From assembly GCF_900155385.1 (NCBI RefSeq), contig NZ_LT699746.1, forward strand, positions 62,001 to 126,000: a stretch of 64,000 nt of DNA, written 5' to 3'. Origin of the DNA: Vreelandella massiliensis (GTDB taxonomy: Bacteria > Pseudomonadota > Gammaproteobacteria > Pseudomonadales > Halomonadaceae). The notes below the pieces were generated by a model. It was given only the letters and a program-made list of their open reading frames with translations. It was not told the origin of the DNA and made no database searches. Below, piece by piece: positions 17,875 to 25,360 of this stretch (positions within the stretch are counted from its first letter, which is position 1; each line of letters starts with the position of its first letter). The position numbers were made by a program, and so were the translations under genes.

Positions 17875-18144
17875 ATGGCAGAGAATACAAGCGAACAGTC
17901 TGTGGTGTACCAGCACCAGAAGGCGCTATCACAATGCCTCAAGGGTAAGCCAACCGAGGGCGTATTGATGCGCTTTAACGAGCAAGAGTTTTACCTGCTC
18001 AATCTCGCCTCTCGCGTGGCGGCCAAAAAAGGGTTTTCCTCACGCCAAGCCTGGATGCGCCATGTGATCTTAAACGCCGTCCGTGAAGAGTTAGCTCAAG
18101 ATGATGCGCTACACCCGTTTGTGTCGGTTCTGGAAAATCCATAA
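17875..18144 (+). CDS. Small defence-operon protein (89 aa)
   Basis: The ATG at 17875 lies 12 bases after the stop of the 1062-aa gene with AAAAGG upstream, so it is the last cistron of the rightward operon. The sequence VLMRFNEQEFYLLNLASRVAAKKGFSS followed by a helix with WMRHVILNAV looks like a ribbon-helix-helix protein (beta strand, then two helices). That would make it a candidate autoregulator of the locus, perhaps acting at the divergent promoter; this is inference. Confidence 0.6.
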   Translation: MAENTSEQSVVYQHQKALSQCLKGKPTEGVLMRFNEQEFYLLNLASRVAAKKGFSSRQAWMRHVILNAVREELAQDDALHPFVSVLENP

Positions 18145-18159
18145 CAGCGAGGAAGCAAG

Positions 18160-18390
18160 ATGGCATTAAGCGCCGAGGAAAAAGAACGGATCATGGCCGA
18201 GCGCGGTGAGTCAGGCCGCGTGGCCACTGGCAAGATGCGCCGCTTCTCGATCAAGTTCACGGACGGCAAATCGACCACGATGCTCGACCCCAAAGGCGGC
18301 ACCGTGGGCGATATCTGGGAGAGTGCCGAAGCCCGATTTGGCCGTGGTAAAGTGCTGGATGTGATTGTCCAGGGAGAAGACGATGAGTGA
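18160..18390 (+). CDS. Small hypothetical protein (76 aa)
   Basis: ATG 18160 follows GAGGAAGC. The product is basic at the N-terminus and has a beta-rich core (MRRFSIKFTDGKSTTMLDPKGGTVGDIWESA). Its stop overlaps the start of the next gene (ATGAGTGA), so the two are coupled. Pairing with a DUF2442-type gene suggests a small two-gene plasmid cassette. No function was recognised. Confidence 0.6.
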   Translation: MALSAEEKERIMAERGESGRVATGKMRRFSIKFTDGKSTTMLDPKGGTVGDIWESAEARFGRGKVLDVIVQGEDDE

Positions 18391-18652
18391 CGCAGCCCCC
18401 GAGATCGTGAACGTCGAGGCCGATGCTGAGGTGTTTGTGGTAGATTTCGCCAATGGCTGGCGCTTGCAAATCCCCTATGCCCGGTATGCCTGCCTGCGCG
18501 ATGCAGCTCCAAACCAGCGTCAGCACTTTACGTTCAACGTCAAAGGCATCCACTGGCCGGAGGTGGAGGAGGATTTGAGCGATGAGGGGTTAATCCGGGA
18601 ATTGTTTAAGTATCACGTCGATCCCAAACACTACGACCGCTGTCATACTTAA
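18383..18652 (+). CDS. DUF2442-like protein (89 aa)
   Basis: The ATG at 18383 overlaps the preceding stop. The pattern VVDFANGWRLQIPYARYACLRDA, then FNVKGIHWPEVEEDLSDEGLI, is the usual layout of DUF2442 proteins, which often sit in toxin-antitoxin-like pairs with DUF4160 partners. Here the usual partner is absent. The 3' end of the gene forms half of an unusual pair of interleaved inverted repeats, so the last dozen codons may have been rewritten by recombination. Confidence 0.7.
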   Translation: MSDAAPEIVNVEADAEVFVVDFANGWRLQIPYARYACLRDAAPNQRQHFTFNVKGIHWPEVEEDLSDEGLIRELFKYHVDPKHYDRCHT

Positions 18653-18688
18653 ACGATTCCCGGATTAAATATGATAGCGGTCGTAGTG
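18590..18688. repeat. Two interleaved near-perfect inverted repeats
   Basis: Arm A (18590-18613) is the inverse complement of 18645-18668 with one mismatch in 24. Arm B (18629-18647) is the inverse complement of 18670-18688 with one mismatch in 19. The order is A, B, A', B', so the two stems cannot form together as plain hairpins; they would form a pseudoknot or alternate. The repeats span the end of the DUF2442-like gene and the start of a truncated antitoxin frame. Confidence 0.75.
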
Positions 18689-18772
18689 CAGGCATCTCTC
18701 GATGACCCGCGCCCCGGTATCCCCCACGAACAGGTGATGGCCGAGATGAAGGCGATGCTCGCAAAAAAATAA
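18671..18772 (+). pseudogene. C-terminal fragment of a RelB/ParD-type antitoxin (33 aa)
   Basis: An ATG-initiated frame reads ASLDDPRPGIPHEQVMAEM and ends AKK-stop. This is the characteristic C-terminal half of small antitoxins of plasmid addiction modules (pattern DPRPxIPHxEVMAEM). The N-terminal DNA-binding half is missing and its place is taken by the inverted-repeat structure. No toxin gene follows. It is best read as a truncated antitoxin relic. Confidence 0.6.
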
Positions 18773-18784
18773 AAGGAGGTAACC

Positions 18785-19006
18785 ATGCCAAAAGTCAATC
18801 ACCTCGCGGGCATCGCCTGCCCTGATTGCGGACACTCTCAGGATCTTGATATCGAGGTGCTTGCCACCTGGCGGGTATCCCAAGCTGGACCACAACGACT
18901 ACGCGGTAAATGCGAGTGGAACGACGACAGTCGTATCACCTGCCCTATCTGCAAGACCACCGGCACGGCCGGCACGGTCCGCGATTTCCGTCAAGCACAG
19001 CCTTGA
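18785..19006 (+). CDS. Small zinc-ribbon protein (73 aa)
   Basis: AAGGAGGT lies just before ATG 18785. Two Cys pairs are visible, CPDCG near residue 12 and CPIC near residue 54, which together can bind one zinc as a ribbon. The core between them is polar (WRVSQAGPQRLRGKCEWNDDSR). Such one-ribbon proteins often bind nucleic acids or partner proteins. No specific family was recognised. It is followed by a degraded gene. Confidence 0.6.
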   Translation: MPKVNHLAGIACPDCGHSQDLDIEVLATWRVSQAGPQRLRGKCEWNDDSRITCPICKTTGTAGTVRDFRQAQP

Positions 19007-19047
19007 ACATAGTGCCGTTTGCTTTGAGAGCGGGGGTATCCCAGTCG

Positions 19048-19352
19048 CGTGATTTTATCGATAACGAAGCGGGCTTCTCTGTGCGCGTCATGGGCGAATG
19101 GTACCGGGATGAGGCCAATACGGGGATGCGCGAAACCGCTGAGCATCTCGCCGAGGTCAAAGCGCTATATGGGCTCTACAAACGCTTCCATGAGCCAGAC
19201 TGGGTCCTTCAAGGCAATAAGCCGCCAAGGAGCGCGCGTTCAAAATTCTGCGGGATACCGGCAGCGTAGAAGCGGCTGTCACGACGCTTGACAGGTTGGC
19301 GCAAGATGAGATGCACGCCACTTTTACAAAGCTTTTTGCCCGCGGGAAATAG
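19048..19352 (+). pseudogene. Frameshifted conserved hypothetical gene
   Basis: The first half reads FIDNEAGFSVRVMGEWYRDE and continues to KALYGLYKRFHEP in one frame. After about 19200 the sensible protein continues in another frame (KERAFKILRDTGSVEAAVTT ... HATFTKLFARGK-stop). Each half looks like genuine protein and they abut at the frame change. This suggests one soluble helical protein of about 100 residues broken by an indel. The original start is not clear. Confidence 0.5.
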
Positions 19353-19584
19353 CCGTAACGCAAACGGGTTACACCTTGAGCTTGAGTTCCGCCCCCGTGA
19401 CACTGGCGGCACCCTATCTCAAACGGCCGCCCGGGCGACCACCGGAGACGCCGCGGGAGTGCTGCCATGACCTGGACTAGCAGGCCGGTAGTTGGGAGTC
19501 TCCGCGACGTGTGGTCGTTCAGTAGCTCTAAGTCTATGCACGTTTATTTTTGCAAAGTCATTTAGCGCAACAGCCAACTAAATA

Positions 19585-19680
19585 CGAACCTTTTCTTGGG
19601 ATGAGTCGTTTGACAACGATGAGCAGGTATTAAATGATGCTAAGCATAATCTAGAGAAATATGAGTTAGAGGCATGCAAA
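19585..19680 (+). pseudogene. Relic of a paralogue of the 78-aa gene at 23768-24004
   Basis: The frame reads TFSWDESFDNDEQVLNDAKH, which matches the C-terminal part of the 78-aa protein at 23768-24004 (TSFVWDESFETDDQALNEAKH). A stop codon lies just upstream, so the N-terminal part is lost. It overlaps the start of the next gene. It shows that the small family once had two copies in this region. Confidence 0.55.
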
Positions 19681-20327
19681 CAAACCAAGAACAGCAATTT
19701 AGAGAGCAATGGCCTGCGTGTCTGGATGCGATGGAAGCGCTGTATGGCAAACGGATGCCTCTACCCGATCATCGTTATGAGGCCACAAGGGAGCAATTGC
19801 AACGCTTGCGCCAACGTCCAGAAGCCAATGAGATTGAAAAGGCAGTGCGTCAGCTTTTTGACTTTGATGGGCGGTTTTGCGGCCTATTGATGGGTTATGA
19901 TTACGAATGGACGGTCTATTCCCTCTGCTACCTTTGCAAGGATGAAGCGTTCATCAAGGACTTGCTGAACATCTATGTTCCTCTGCTTGGAGGATATATG
20001 CAGGAGTCTTTGGGTAGGAGTTTTCATCTCATGACCGGATCGACTTTCATGGACGATGTAGGTCACGTACTGTGGGATGTCGAGGGGCTTATTGAATTCG
20101 AGGACCATGACCTATTCGATTGGCATGGCAACCGGAACGATCTGTCCAACAAGCAGATCGAAGCATGGTTGCGTTTGGCAGACTTGCCGCCGCTACCTAA
20201 TCCCAGCTTTCCGCCGCGCAGGATTTTGCTGCAATTTACCGATCTGCTAGACCATTTTGATTCCGAAGATGAGTACTTAAGGGACTTGAAAAATTTTTAC
20301 GACGAGCGAGGCTATACTATTGAATAA
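19674..20327 (+). CDS. Hypothetical protein (217 aa)
   Basis: The product is an acidic, helical, soluble protein with aromatic-rich motifs (DFDGRFCGLLMGYDYEWTVYS, DLFDWHGNRND). There is no signal peptide or nucleic-acid motif. It stands alone among relics and has no obvious ribosome site except a weak TTAGAGG before the ATG. Immunity-type proteins of contact-dependent toxins can look like this, but no toxin gene is near, so that idea is weak. Function unknown. Confidence 0.55.
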   Translation: MQTNQEQQFREQWPACLDAMEALYGKRMPLPDHRYEATREQLQRLRQRPEANEIEKAVRQLFDFDGRFCGLLMGYDYEWTVYSLCYLCKDEAFIKDLLNIYVPLLGGYMQESLGRSFHLMTGSTFMDDVGHVLWDVEGLIEFEDHDLFDWHGNRNDLSNKQIEAWLRLADLPPLPNPSFPPRRILLQFTDLLDHFDSEDEYLRDLKNFYDERGYTIE

Positions 20328-20362
20328 TATTGTCAATCCATAAAATCTAGCTAAGGTCTTTA

Positions 20363-20623
20363 ATGACGCCCCCCTTGAAAAAGGGATTAACCAACTGCGA
20401 AGGCGTGACTCGGGGTATCTATTGCTACGCTCTTCAACTTACTCCCGATTCATACCAGCTGGAACGAATCGCTCGCGCTATGCGCCGTGGCGTGTAAAGC
20501 TACGTGTCGTTGGAGTCCGCCCTATCAGAATACGGGGCGATCTCACATACCCCCGTCGATCGCCTGAACGATAATGACAACAGACCAGAAAGCGAAACAC
20601 CGTACACCTTATGGAACGATTGA
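20363..20623 (+). pseudogene. AbiEi-like antitoxin relic with in-frame stop
   Basis: One frame from ATG 20363 reads LTNCEGVTRGIYCYAL then YQLERIARAMRRGV, a stop at 20495-20497, then SYVSLESALSEYGAIS and TPVDRLN. This is the signature of small AbiEi-family type IV antitoxins (their pattern is YxYVSLESALSEYGxIS). The stop sits in the middle of the most conserved motif, and the C-terminal domain is missing. No AbiEii nucleotidyltransferase toxin is visible, so the module is dead. Confidence 0.6.
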
Positions 20624-20917
20624 GTGAACCGTACCGGCTTTATCGGAGATCCGTTTGTTTGAGTCAGGCCGCTTTATCGGTGATTTTTAACCCTGTTGCT
20701 CATAATACAGAGCTTCTCGATCTTCCGGTGGTATATGTTGACTCCAATAGACGCCGATGATTGAACCAGGCGACCCACTCCAGTAACGGCAACATCATGG
20801 TAAGAGTGATTGGCCGGCACGGCGGAAGTATTGCCTGACAAATGGTTGATAGATGACTGGATCAGCAAAGGCTTTGACGACTACATGTCGTTCTTCCCGC
20901 CTCAAATTTAACCAAGA
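20624..20917. other. Gene-free stretch, degraded
   Basis: Between the AbiEi relic and the next leftward gene I see only short interrupted frames on both strands. The composition resembles decayed coding DNA. No hairpin or repeat was convincing. Confidence 0.4.
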
Positions 20918-21367
20918 TTAGCTCTCGCTTGTTACATACCTCGCATTTTCCGTTACACAATCTGCCTTCGACAATCGCTGCCATAACTGTGCTTTCGCTC
21001 GCCGCAAGCACACTTGCTGCCCTTTACAAAGACGTTTTTGTTTCGCATCGTTGGCGAGCCATGCGAGCAGGTCATCCAGCGTTTTAAAGTCCAGGCAAAA
21101 CGGCTTTGACGGCCAGTCACCTGACCAGAACCCGCGCATTTCCCCTGTCACTTGCACCACCAGCGCCCCGTTAGTTTCCCGATACAGCGCGAGCGTAACG
21201 TTGTTACCGTCGCTCGCCGTGTCCGAATACTCGCCTGCTGGCCGACCGTGGATCACGCGCTGTTTTCTTCCCTCTTTCAATCCGATGTTGTGATTGCCTT
21301 CAGCGTCTAGCGTTTTGGGATCAACCTTTAACGCATAATACATAAACGTGTCATAGTCTATTGGCAT
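20918..21367 (-). CDS. Hypothetical protein (149 aa)
   Basis: The start at 21367 overlaps the end of the upstream 95-aa gene, so the two are probably one unit. The product has a beta-rich centre (NNVTLALYRETNGALVVQVTGEMRGFWSGDW) and a basic Cys-containing C-terminus (KGQQVCLRRAKAQLWQRLSK). It has no signal peptide or known catalytic motif. No family was recognised. Confidence 0.55.
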   Translation of the reverse strand: MPIDYDTFMYYALKVDPKTLDAEGNHNIGLKEGRKQRVIHGRPAGEYSDTASDGNNVTLALYRETNGALVVQVTGEMRGFWSGDWPSKPFCLDFKTLDDLLAWLANDAKQKRLCKGQQVCLRRAKAQLWQRLSKADCVTENARYVTSES

Positions 21368-21638
21368 GCATTATCTCCGTTATCCGTACTTCTTTTTCGG
21401 CGATCCGAGCTTTAATTGTCGGTTTTTTTACAGTTCGGCAAGTCGTCACCCCACATGACGTCATCCAAGCAACTGGCTTCCACCGATCAATTTTTTTATC
21501 CGTGAATTTATGTTCGCGCTTTAAGCGCTTGCAAGATATGACCTTTTTGTTTGCCTCAATGTGCCCGGCTAACCTAACTAAGTCGAGCAGATCGTTTTTA
21601 TGGGGTTGACCAGAAAATTTTCCGCCTTTATCAAGCAA
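21351..21638 (-). CDS. Small basic hypothetical protein (95 aa)
   Basis: This Lys/Arg-rich protein (KKVISCKRLKREHKFTDKKIDRWK) overlaps the start of the 149-aa gene by 17 bases. The charge suggests nucleic-acid binding. Its start at 21638 is followed by no obvious domain. A strong hairpin lies just upstream at 21641-21685. It could also be a decayed remnant, as the area holds several relics. Confidence 0.4.
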   Translation of the reverse strand: MLDKGGKFSGQPHKNDLLDLVRLAGHIEANKKVISCKRLKREHKFTDKKIDRWKPVAWMTSCGVTTCRTVKKPTIKARIAEKEVRITEIMHANRL

Positions 21639-21640
21639 GC

Positions 21641-21685
21641 TGCCTGACTGGCGTAGTCGCTGCTGGTGACTACGTCAGTCAGGCA
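21641..21685. terminator. 18-bp stem inverted repeat, possible terminator
   Basis: Arms 21641-21658 and 21668-21685 pair over 18 bases with one G-T wobble around a 9-base loop. The arm begins TGCCTGACTGGC. No T-run follows on either strand, so it may instead be a protein site or a remnant of an element end. Confidence 0.45.
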
Positions 21686-21957
21686 AATGTCGTGGCTAGG
21701 CCTCGGTGCTGAGCTATAACTTGGTTTAGCTTACGAAATTTGGACCGACTTATCCCTAAGGTGCACCCGAAAAAACGACCAAACCAATGGAATAAGCGGT
21801 TTAATTCACGCGCATGGTCGAAATTCGGGCACCTGGCCTATGATGGCCAAGCCAGTCAGTATTGTGAGTCGACCTTGTGCTTCTTTAAGGTGCTCACCTC
21901 AACATCTACTACAAGAAGTCCTTTGCAGTGACTGAAAAAGCATGTTTTGGATAGGCA

Positions 21958-22434
21958 CTAATTACCAAGGAATGTAGCTTGTTGCTGAGCTATCCACGCA
22001 CGATCTTCGTCAGTAATGATTGGTCGAATATTTCCAACATCATCCTCATAAAGAATAGTCACAACACAGAGGGGATCTTCAGGAACAGTCTGCGTTACAT
22101 TCGTAACATCCTGACCAGAGAAGTCGGGCAATGGTGGTAGTTCAGCCTCGATATTTTTAAACACCTCTTCGAAGAGTTGAGCATTCGGATCATTTATCGT
22201 ACTAAGATAGGTAACTTCGTGCCGAATCTCTCCGTCCGGGAACGAAATACTGAACCGCTCTGGAACCCTGTAGCGATTCACGGTTACATAATCAGTTCCT
22301 GAAGCAACCTTTAAAAAATCAAGTTTTTCTTTATCAGTACCTGCAATGTTATACGCCTTTCCGGACAGCCCATAAACAGTACCGGAGGCTGAGTCATACA
22401 ATGCCCATAGGTTAAAAACCAATTCAGAATTCAT
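21958..22434 (-). CDS. Hypothetical protein (158 aa)
   Basis: The ATG at 22434 follows AAGGAAAAAAT and was preferred to an upstream in-frame start at 22464. The product is acidic with alternating beta strands (FNLWALYDSASGTVYGLSGKA, CVVTILYEDDVGNIRP). It has no membrane segment. It lies alone between relics and a transposable element, AT-richer than the plasmid backbone, which hints at recent gain. No family was recognised. Confidence 0.55.
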   Translation of the reverse strand: MNSELVFNLWALYDSASGTVYGLSGKAYNIAGTDKEKLDFLKVASGTDYVTVNRYRVPERFSISFPDGEIRHEVTYLSTINDPNAQLFEEVFKNIEAELPPLPDFSGQDVTNVTQTVPEDPLCVVTILYEDDVGNIRPIITDEDRAWIAQQQATFLGN

Positions 22435-22646
22435 ATTTTTTCCTTTTTTCCTGGGTTTATTCACTCATTCAGTAACATCTATTACATTCCGTCCTGCTTG
22501 TGCTTAACTACTTCCCAGAGTGGCATAGCTTAATAGATCATAGAATCTTGGGCTGTGGCAGTGCTCTTCCAGATGGCAAAGTTCGCAGTAACTATACATA
22601 GTATGGGCTTTCATCAGGTGTGGATTTAGCAACTTATCACTTTAGG

Positions 22647-22811
22647 CCGAGGCTGTGTGAAAATGCTCGGAAAGTCTCGGACCAGTCAAAAAATGACTGA
22701 AAATGACGCTTTCTTGCTCATTCTGAGGCATCGCGTCTTTACAAAGCTTCGCCAGATTTCGCGTATGGAGGCCTTGTTCTGGACGGCTCGGGAGTTTTCA
22801 CACAGACTCGG
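22647..22811. mobile_element. 165-bp MITE-like element
   Basis: The ends 22647-22663 and 22795-22811 are 17-bp inverted repeats with one mismatch (core GGCTGTGTGAAAA). The interior has no convincing gene. Short elements with such ends are either non-autonomous transposons or solo remnants of a larger insertion sequence. No clear target duplication was seen. The IS5-type element at 22831 has a different end sequence, so it is not the obvious mobiliser. Confidence 0.5.
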
Positions 22812-22827
22812 TTGTCAGCCGTCATTC

Positions 22828-23394
22828 CTAGGTTTTGTCTGAAAAGTTAGCTCGCAAGCAGCGATCTATGCACCCTAGGCATACCATCGCCTTGAAGCTG
22901 CTTTCGAGCTTATCGTAGCGCGTGCAAATATGGCGTAGTTCTTTCACCCATCCAATGCAGCGCTCAATGATATTTCTTTCTCGGTATTTGGGCTTATCAA
23001 AGCCTCTTGGCAGTCCGGGACGAGATTTACGCTGCATGTTTCGGCTCGCGATAATCGGCTTTATCCCGCGTCTATCACAGTAACGGCGAAGAAAATCACT
23101 GTCGTAGCCCTTATCGCCCACGATAAACCGGCAGCGCTTTCGAGGACGCCCTAAGAAGCCGGGCAAACGTATACACTCCAGAGTGGAAATGAAGTGCTGT
23201 GTATCCGAATGCTGTCCGGGTGATAGCGTAAATGCCAAAGGCCAGCCGTTTCGAACACAGACCATATGAATTTTGGTCGTTAAGCCACCTCGGCTACGTC
23301 CCAGCGCATGATCTATGGGTTCTCCCTGGCCCCCTTTTTGCCGCCTCCCGAGGCAGCACGTGTGGCACGAATTGACGTTGAATCGATCATCCAT
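22828..23394 (-). CDS. IS5-family transposase, C-terminal part (orfB)
   Basis: This frame carries the second Asp (VGDKGYDS) and the Glu (ERNIIERCIGWVKE) of the DDE triad, and the RGGLTTKIH motif typical of IS5/IS427-type enzymes. Its own start is not convincing; it is expected to be made by a -1 frameshift from orfA. Its stop coincides with the TA flank at the element's end. Transposition is by cut-and-paste, with the full enzyme the fused product of both frames. Confidence 0.8.
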   Translation of the reverse strand: MDDRFNVNSCHTCCLGRRQKGGQGEPIDHALGRSRGGLTTKIHMVCVRNGWPLAFTLSPGQHSDTQHFISTLECIRLPGFLGRPRKRCRFIVGDKGYDSDFLRRYCDRRGIKPIIASRNMQRKSRPGLPRGFDKPKYRERNIIERCIGWVKELRHICTRYDKLESSFKAMVCLGCIDRCLRANFSDKT

Positions 23395-23745
23395 GTATCT
23401 AGATCCATCAAACCGTCTTCACGCAATCGTAGCTGCAAACGCGCTAAAACCGCTTCAAAAGTGCCATCATCGCGCCATTGTCGAAATCGGTCATAAACCG
23501 TTTTCCAAGGGCCATAACGGTCGGGTAAATCCCGCCATTTGGCCCCAGAACAAAGGATCCAAAAAATGCCGTTTAACATTTGGCGATCATCACGACGGGG
23601 GCGGCCAGTCATTTTTGCTGGCGATACCACAAGATCTTTGATGAGCTCCCAGCCCTGTTCAGAGATTTCGTAACGTCCTGCCATACATCACCTATGCAAC
23701 TGCTGCATAGAAAACATTAGCAAATTCAGGTTTTCAGACAAAGCC
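22831..23745 (-). mobile_element. IS5-family insertion sequence, about 915 bp
   Basis: The element has inverted ends GGTTTTGTCTGAAAA and TTTTCAGACAAAGCC (one mismatch), flanked by TA on both sides. That fits the short TA-type target duplication of this family. It contains two overlapping transposase frames read from the minus strand. The DDE residues are all present, so it may be active. Confidence 0.8.
23313..23684 (-). CDS. IS5-family transposase, N-terminal part (orfA)
   Basis: The product starts MAGRYEISEQGWELIKDLV and contains the helix-turn-helix, RPRRDDRQMLNGIFWIL, and the first catalytic Asp (WMIDSTSIRA). Near its end an A5G5 run (about 23335-23344) is a likely slippery site for a -1 shift into orfB. 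It overlaps orfB by about 80 bases, the arrangement known from IS427-like members of IS5. Confidence 0.8.
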   Translation of the reverse strand: MAGRYEISEQGWELIKDLVVSPAKMTGRPRRDDRQMLNGIFWILCSGAKWRDLPDRYGPWKTVYDRFRQWRDDGTFEAVLARLQLRLREDGLMDLDTWMIDSTSIRATRAASGGGKKGARENP

Positions 23746-23767
23746 TAAATTTTTAAAAGACACTTTG

Positions 23768-24004
23768 TTAGCCTAAAAACGCCCCTACCCCTTCTTCATC
23801 GACGCTGTGTTTTGCTTCATTTAGCGCCTGATCATCAGTCTCAAACGACTCATCCCAAACGAAGGATGTTCCCGACTCATTAACGATTTCAAGTGTCCAA
23901 GATGCTTCCGTTTCTAGTCGGTAAATATTTATCTGAAGCACGTTGTCTTCAATTTCCAGCGTTTGATTGAACGGGCTATCGACTAGATCAGGTTCGCCTT
24001 GCAT
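23768..24004 (-). CDS. Small acidic protein (78 aa)
   Basis: ATG 24004 follows AAAAGGAGA at good spacing, whereas the longer frame to 24091 overlaps the replication gene. The product is acidic and mostly beta (LQINIYRLETEASWTLEIVNESG) with a helical tail. A paralogous relic lies at 19585-19680. It is directly downstream of rep on the same strand, so it may be co-transcribed with it. Function unknown. Confidence 0.6.
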   Translation of the reverse strand: MQGEPDLVDSPFNQTLEIEDNVLQINIYRLETEASWTLEIVNESGTSFVWDESFETDDQALNEAKHSVDEEGVGAFLG

Positions 24005-24029
24005 ATTGATTCTCCTTTTCGGTGCGAAA

Positions 24030-25298
24030 CTATCCGTTCGTTTTCTCAATCGAGGCTCGAACCTGGCGACGCTGCTGCAATATGTTGGCACGCTTATGCG
24101 AGGCTTTCATATCACGGACGAGGGAGCTAGAGGCAAACATTCGCGCCTCGATGTCGACAACGCGCTTGCCACGACGCTTTTCGATAAATTCGATTTTGGA
24201 AAGCAGCCCTTCAGCTTCAAGCCTTTTGACATGCTCTCGGAATTTACGTCGCGCATGGTAAGGGCTCTTATAGTTCAATAGCCCCGTGGCTTCCTGAAGG
24301 TACGAAAGTGACAGTGAATACGGTGTTTGCTCAGAGATATTCCGGCCATTGAGTATCACCATCTTGATGATGGCATGACCCACATGCGTCTTGATCTGTG
24401 TAACACGAAACACGTTGTATTGCTGATAAAGCCCTGCGTGTATCCCTAAGCTAATGATGGGGTGAAACCGTGCCGTCCAGAACCCATTTCGGTCATGCGC
24501 GTCAAAGCCGTTCTGCTCAAACGACACCAGCTCCGGCAGAATCGCACCTCGCGCATTGATACCGCCTTTCGATGTCGACTTTACTGACAGGTTGCATTTG
24601 TTCAGTACATCGAGTGACTGCATGAGAGCCCCGTGGCTGCGCCCTCTCCCCCACTGCTTGAGCTGTTGCATGAGCTGGTTGATCGTGAAATGGACGCCGT
24701 AACTAGGTAGCGGGCTATGCCCCTTAGCTGATTTCTGGGATATGTCGGCGGGGGGTAAAATATCTCCGTTATCTAAGGCAATTTTGATCAGCGCCAGCTC
24801 CACCAGTTCGTCAGTGCTGTCTGGATAACAAAAAACGGTTTGCTGAACCCCATCCGTTTCGACACGAACCTGAGCGGGCGTCATTTCCAAGGTGTAGCGT
24901 TCACCATTGTCTTCAAACGAGTAATTGACGATCCCCATTTGCTTAACGTCAGTGCTATTGTTGACGCCCTGGATGTCACCGCAGTTATAACGCGGTATGC
25001 GCTCCCAAAAATGAAGCAGATTGGACGTGTTTTCTCGCTCTTGGGGGGTATTGGTCAGCGTTGACTGAAAATCCCGAAGTGGTTGCCCTTCCGGTGTTTC
25101 CGCTGACTGAGGCAAAGTGTCAGGCTCGGCTAGCCTAAGTGATGAGACGTTTGCGACATCTTCGACACGCCCGCTTTCTGGCATCAATGTGTCAAGATCG
25201 AGCGAAAGGTTGGTTGGCGTATCAGTCTGCTTTGCTTTCGGTGATTTTCGCAGTTCGCTGACCGTCTTCTCCCAATCCGTGCGAGGATGCTTAGCCAT
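24030..25298 (-). CDS. rep: Plasmid replication initiator protein (422 aa)
   Basis: The gene reads away from a cluster of about 13 iterons and a DnaA box located upstream of its start, the classic layout of an iteron-controlled theta replicon. The C-terminal 250 residues form the winged-helix part (YGVHFTINQLMQQLKQWGRGRSHGALMQ, LSLSYLQEATG, ARRKFREHVKRLEAEGLLSK). The N-terminal 100 residues are polar and low-complexity. The protein should bind the iterons, open the adjacent AT-rich region and recruit DnaA/DnaB. I cannot place it in a named incompatibility group. Confidence 0.8.
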   Translation of the reverse strand: MAKHPRTDWEKTVSELRKSPKAKQTDTPTNLSLDLDTLMPESGRVEDVANVSSLRLAEPDTLPQSAETPEGQPLRDFQSTLTNTPQERENTSNLLHFWERIPRYNCGDIQGVNNSTDVKQMGIVNYSFEDNGERYTLEMTPAQVRVETDGVQQTVFCYPDSTDELVELALIKIALDNGDILPPADISQKSAKGHSPLPSYGVHFTINQLMQQLKQWGRGRSHGALMQSLDVLNKCNLSVKSTSKGGINARGAILPELVSFEQNGFDAHDRNGFWTARFHPIISLGIHAGLYQQYNVFRVTQIKTHVGHAIIKMVILNGRNISEQTPYSLSLSYLQEATGLLNYKSPYHARRKFREHVKRLEAEGLLSKIEFIEKRRGKRVVDIEARMFASSSLVRDMKASHKRANILQQRRQVRASIEKTNG

Positions 25299-25360
25299 GA
25301 CAATCTCTATGGTTGAGTGGTTCTAGCTTTTTTCCGAGTGTAGCTGAGCCAGCAAGCCGC

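Noticed and set aside
21740-21931. 63-codon rightward frame
   Set aside because: Composition is not protein-like and no start signal is visible; probably decayed DNA.
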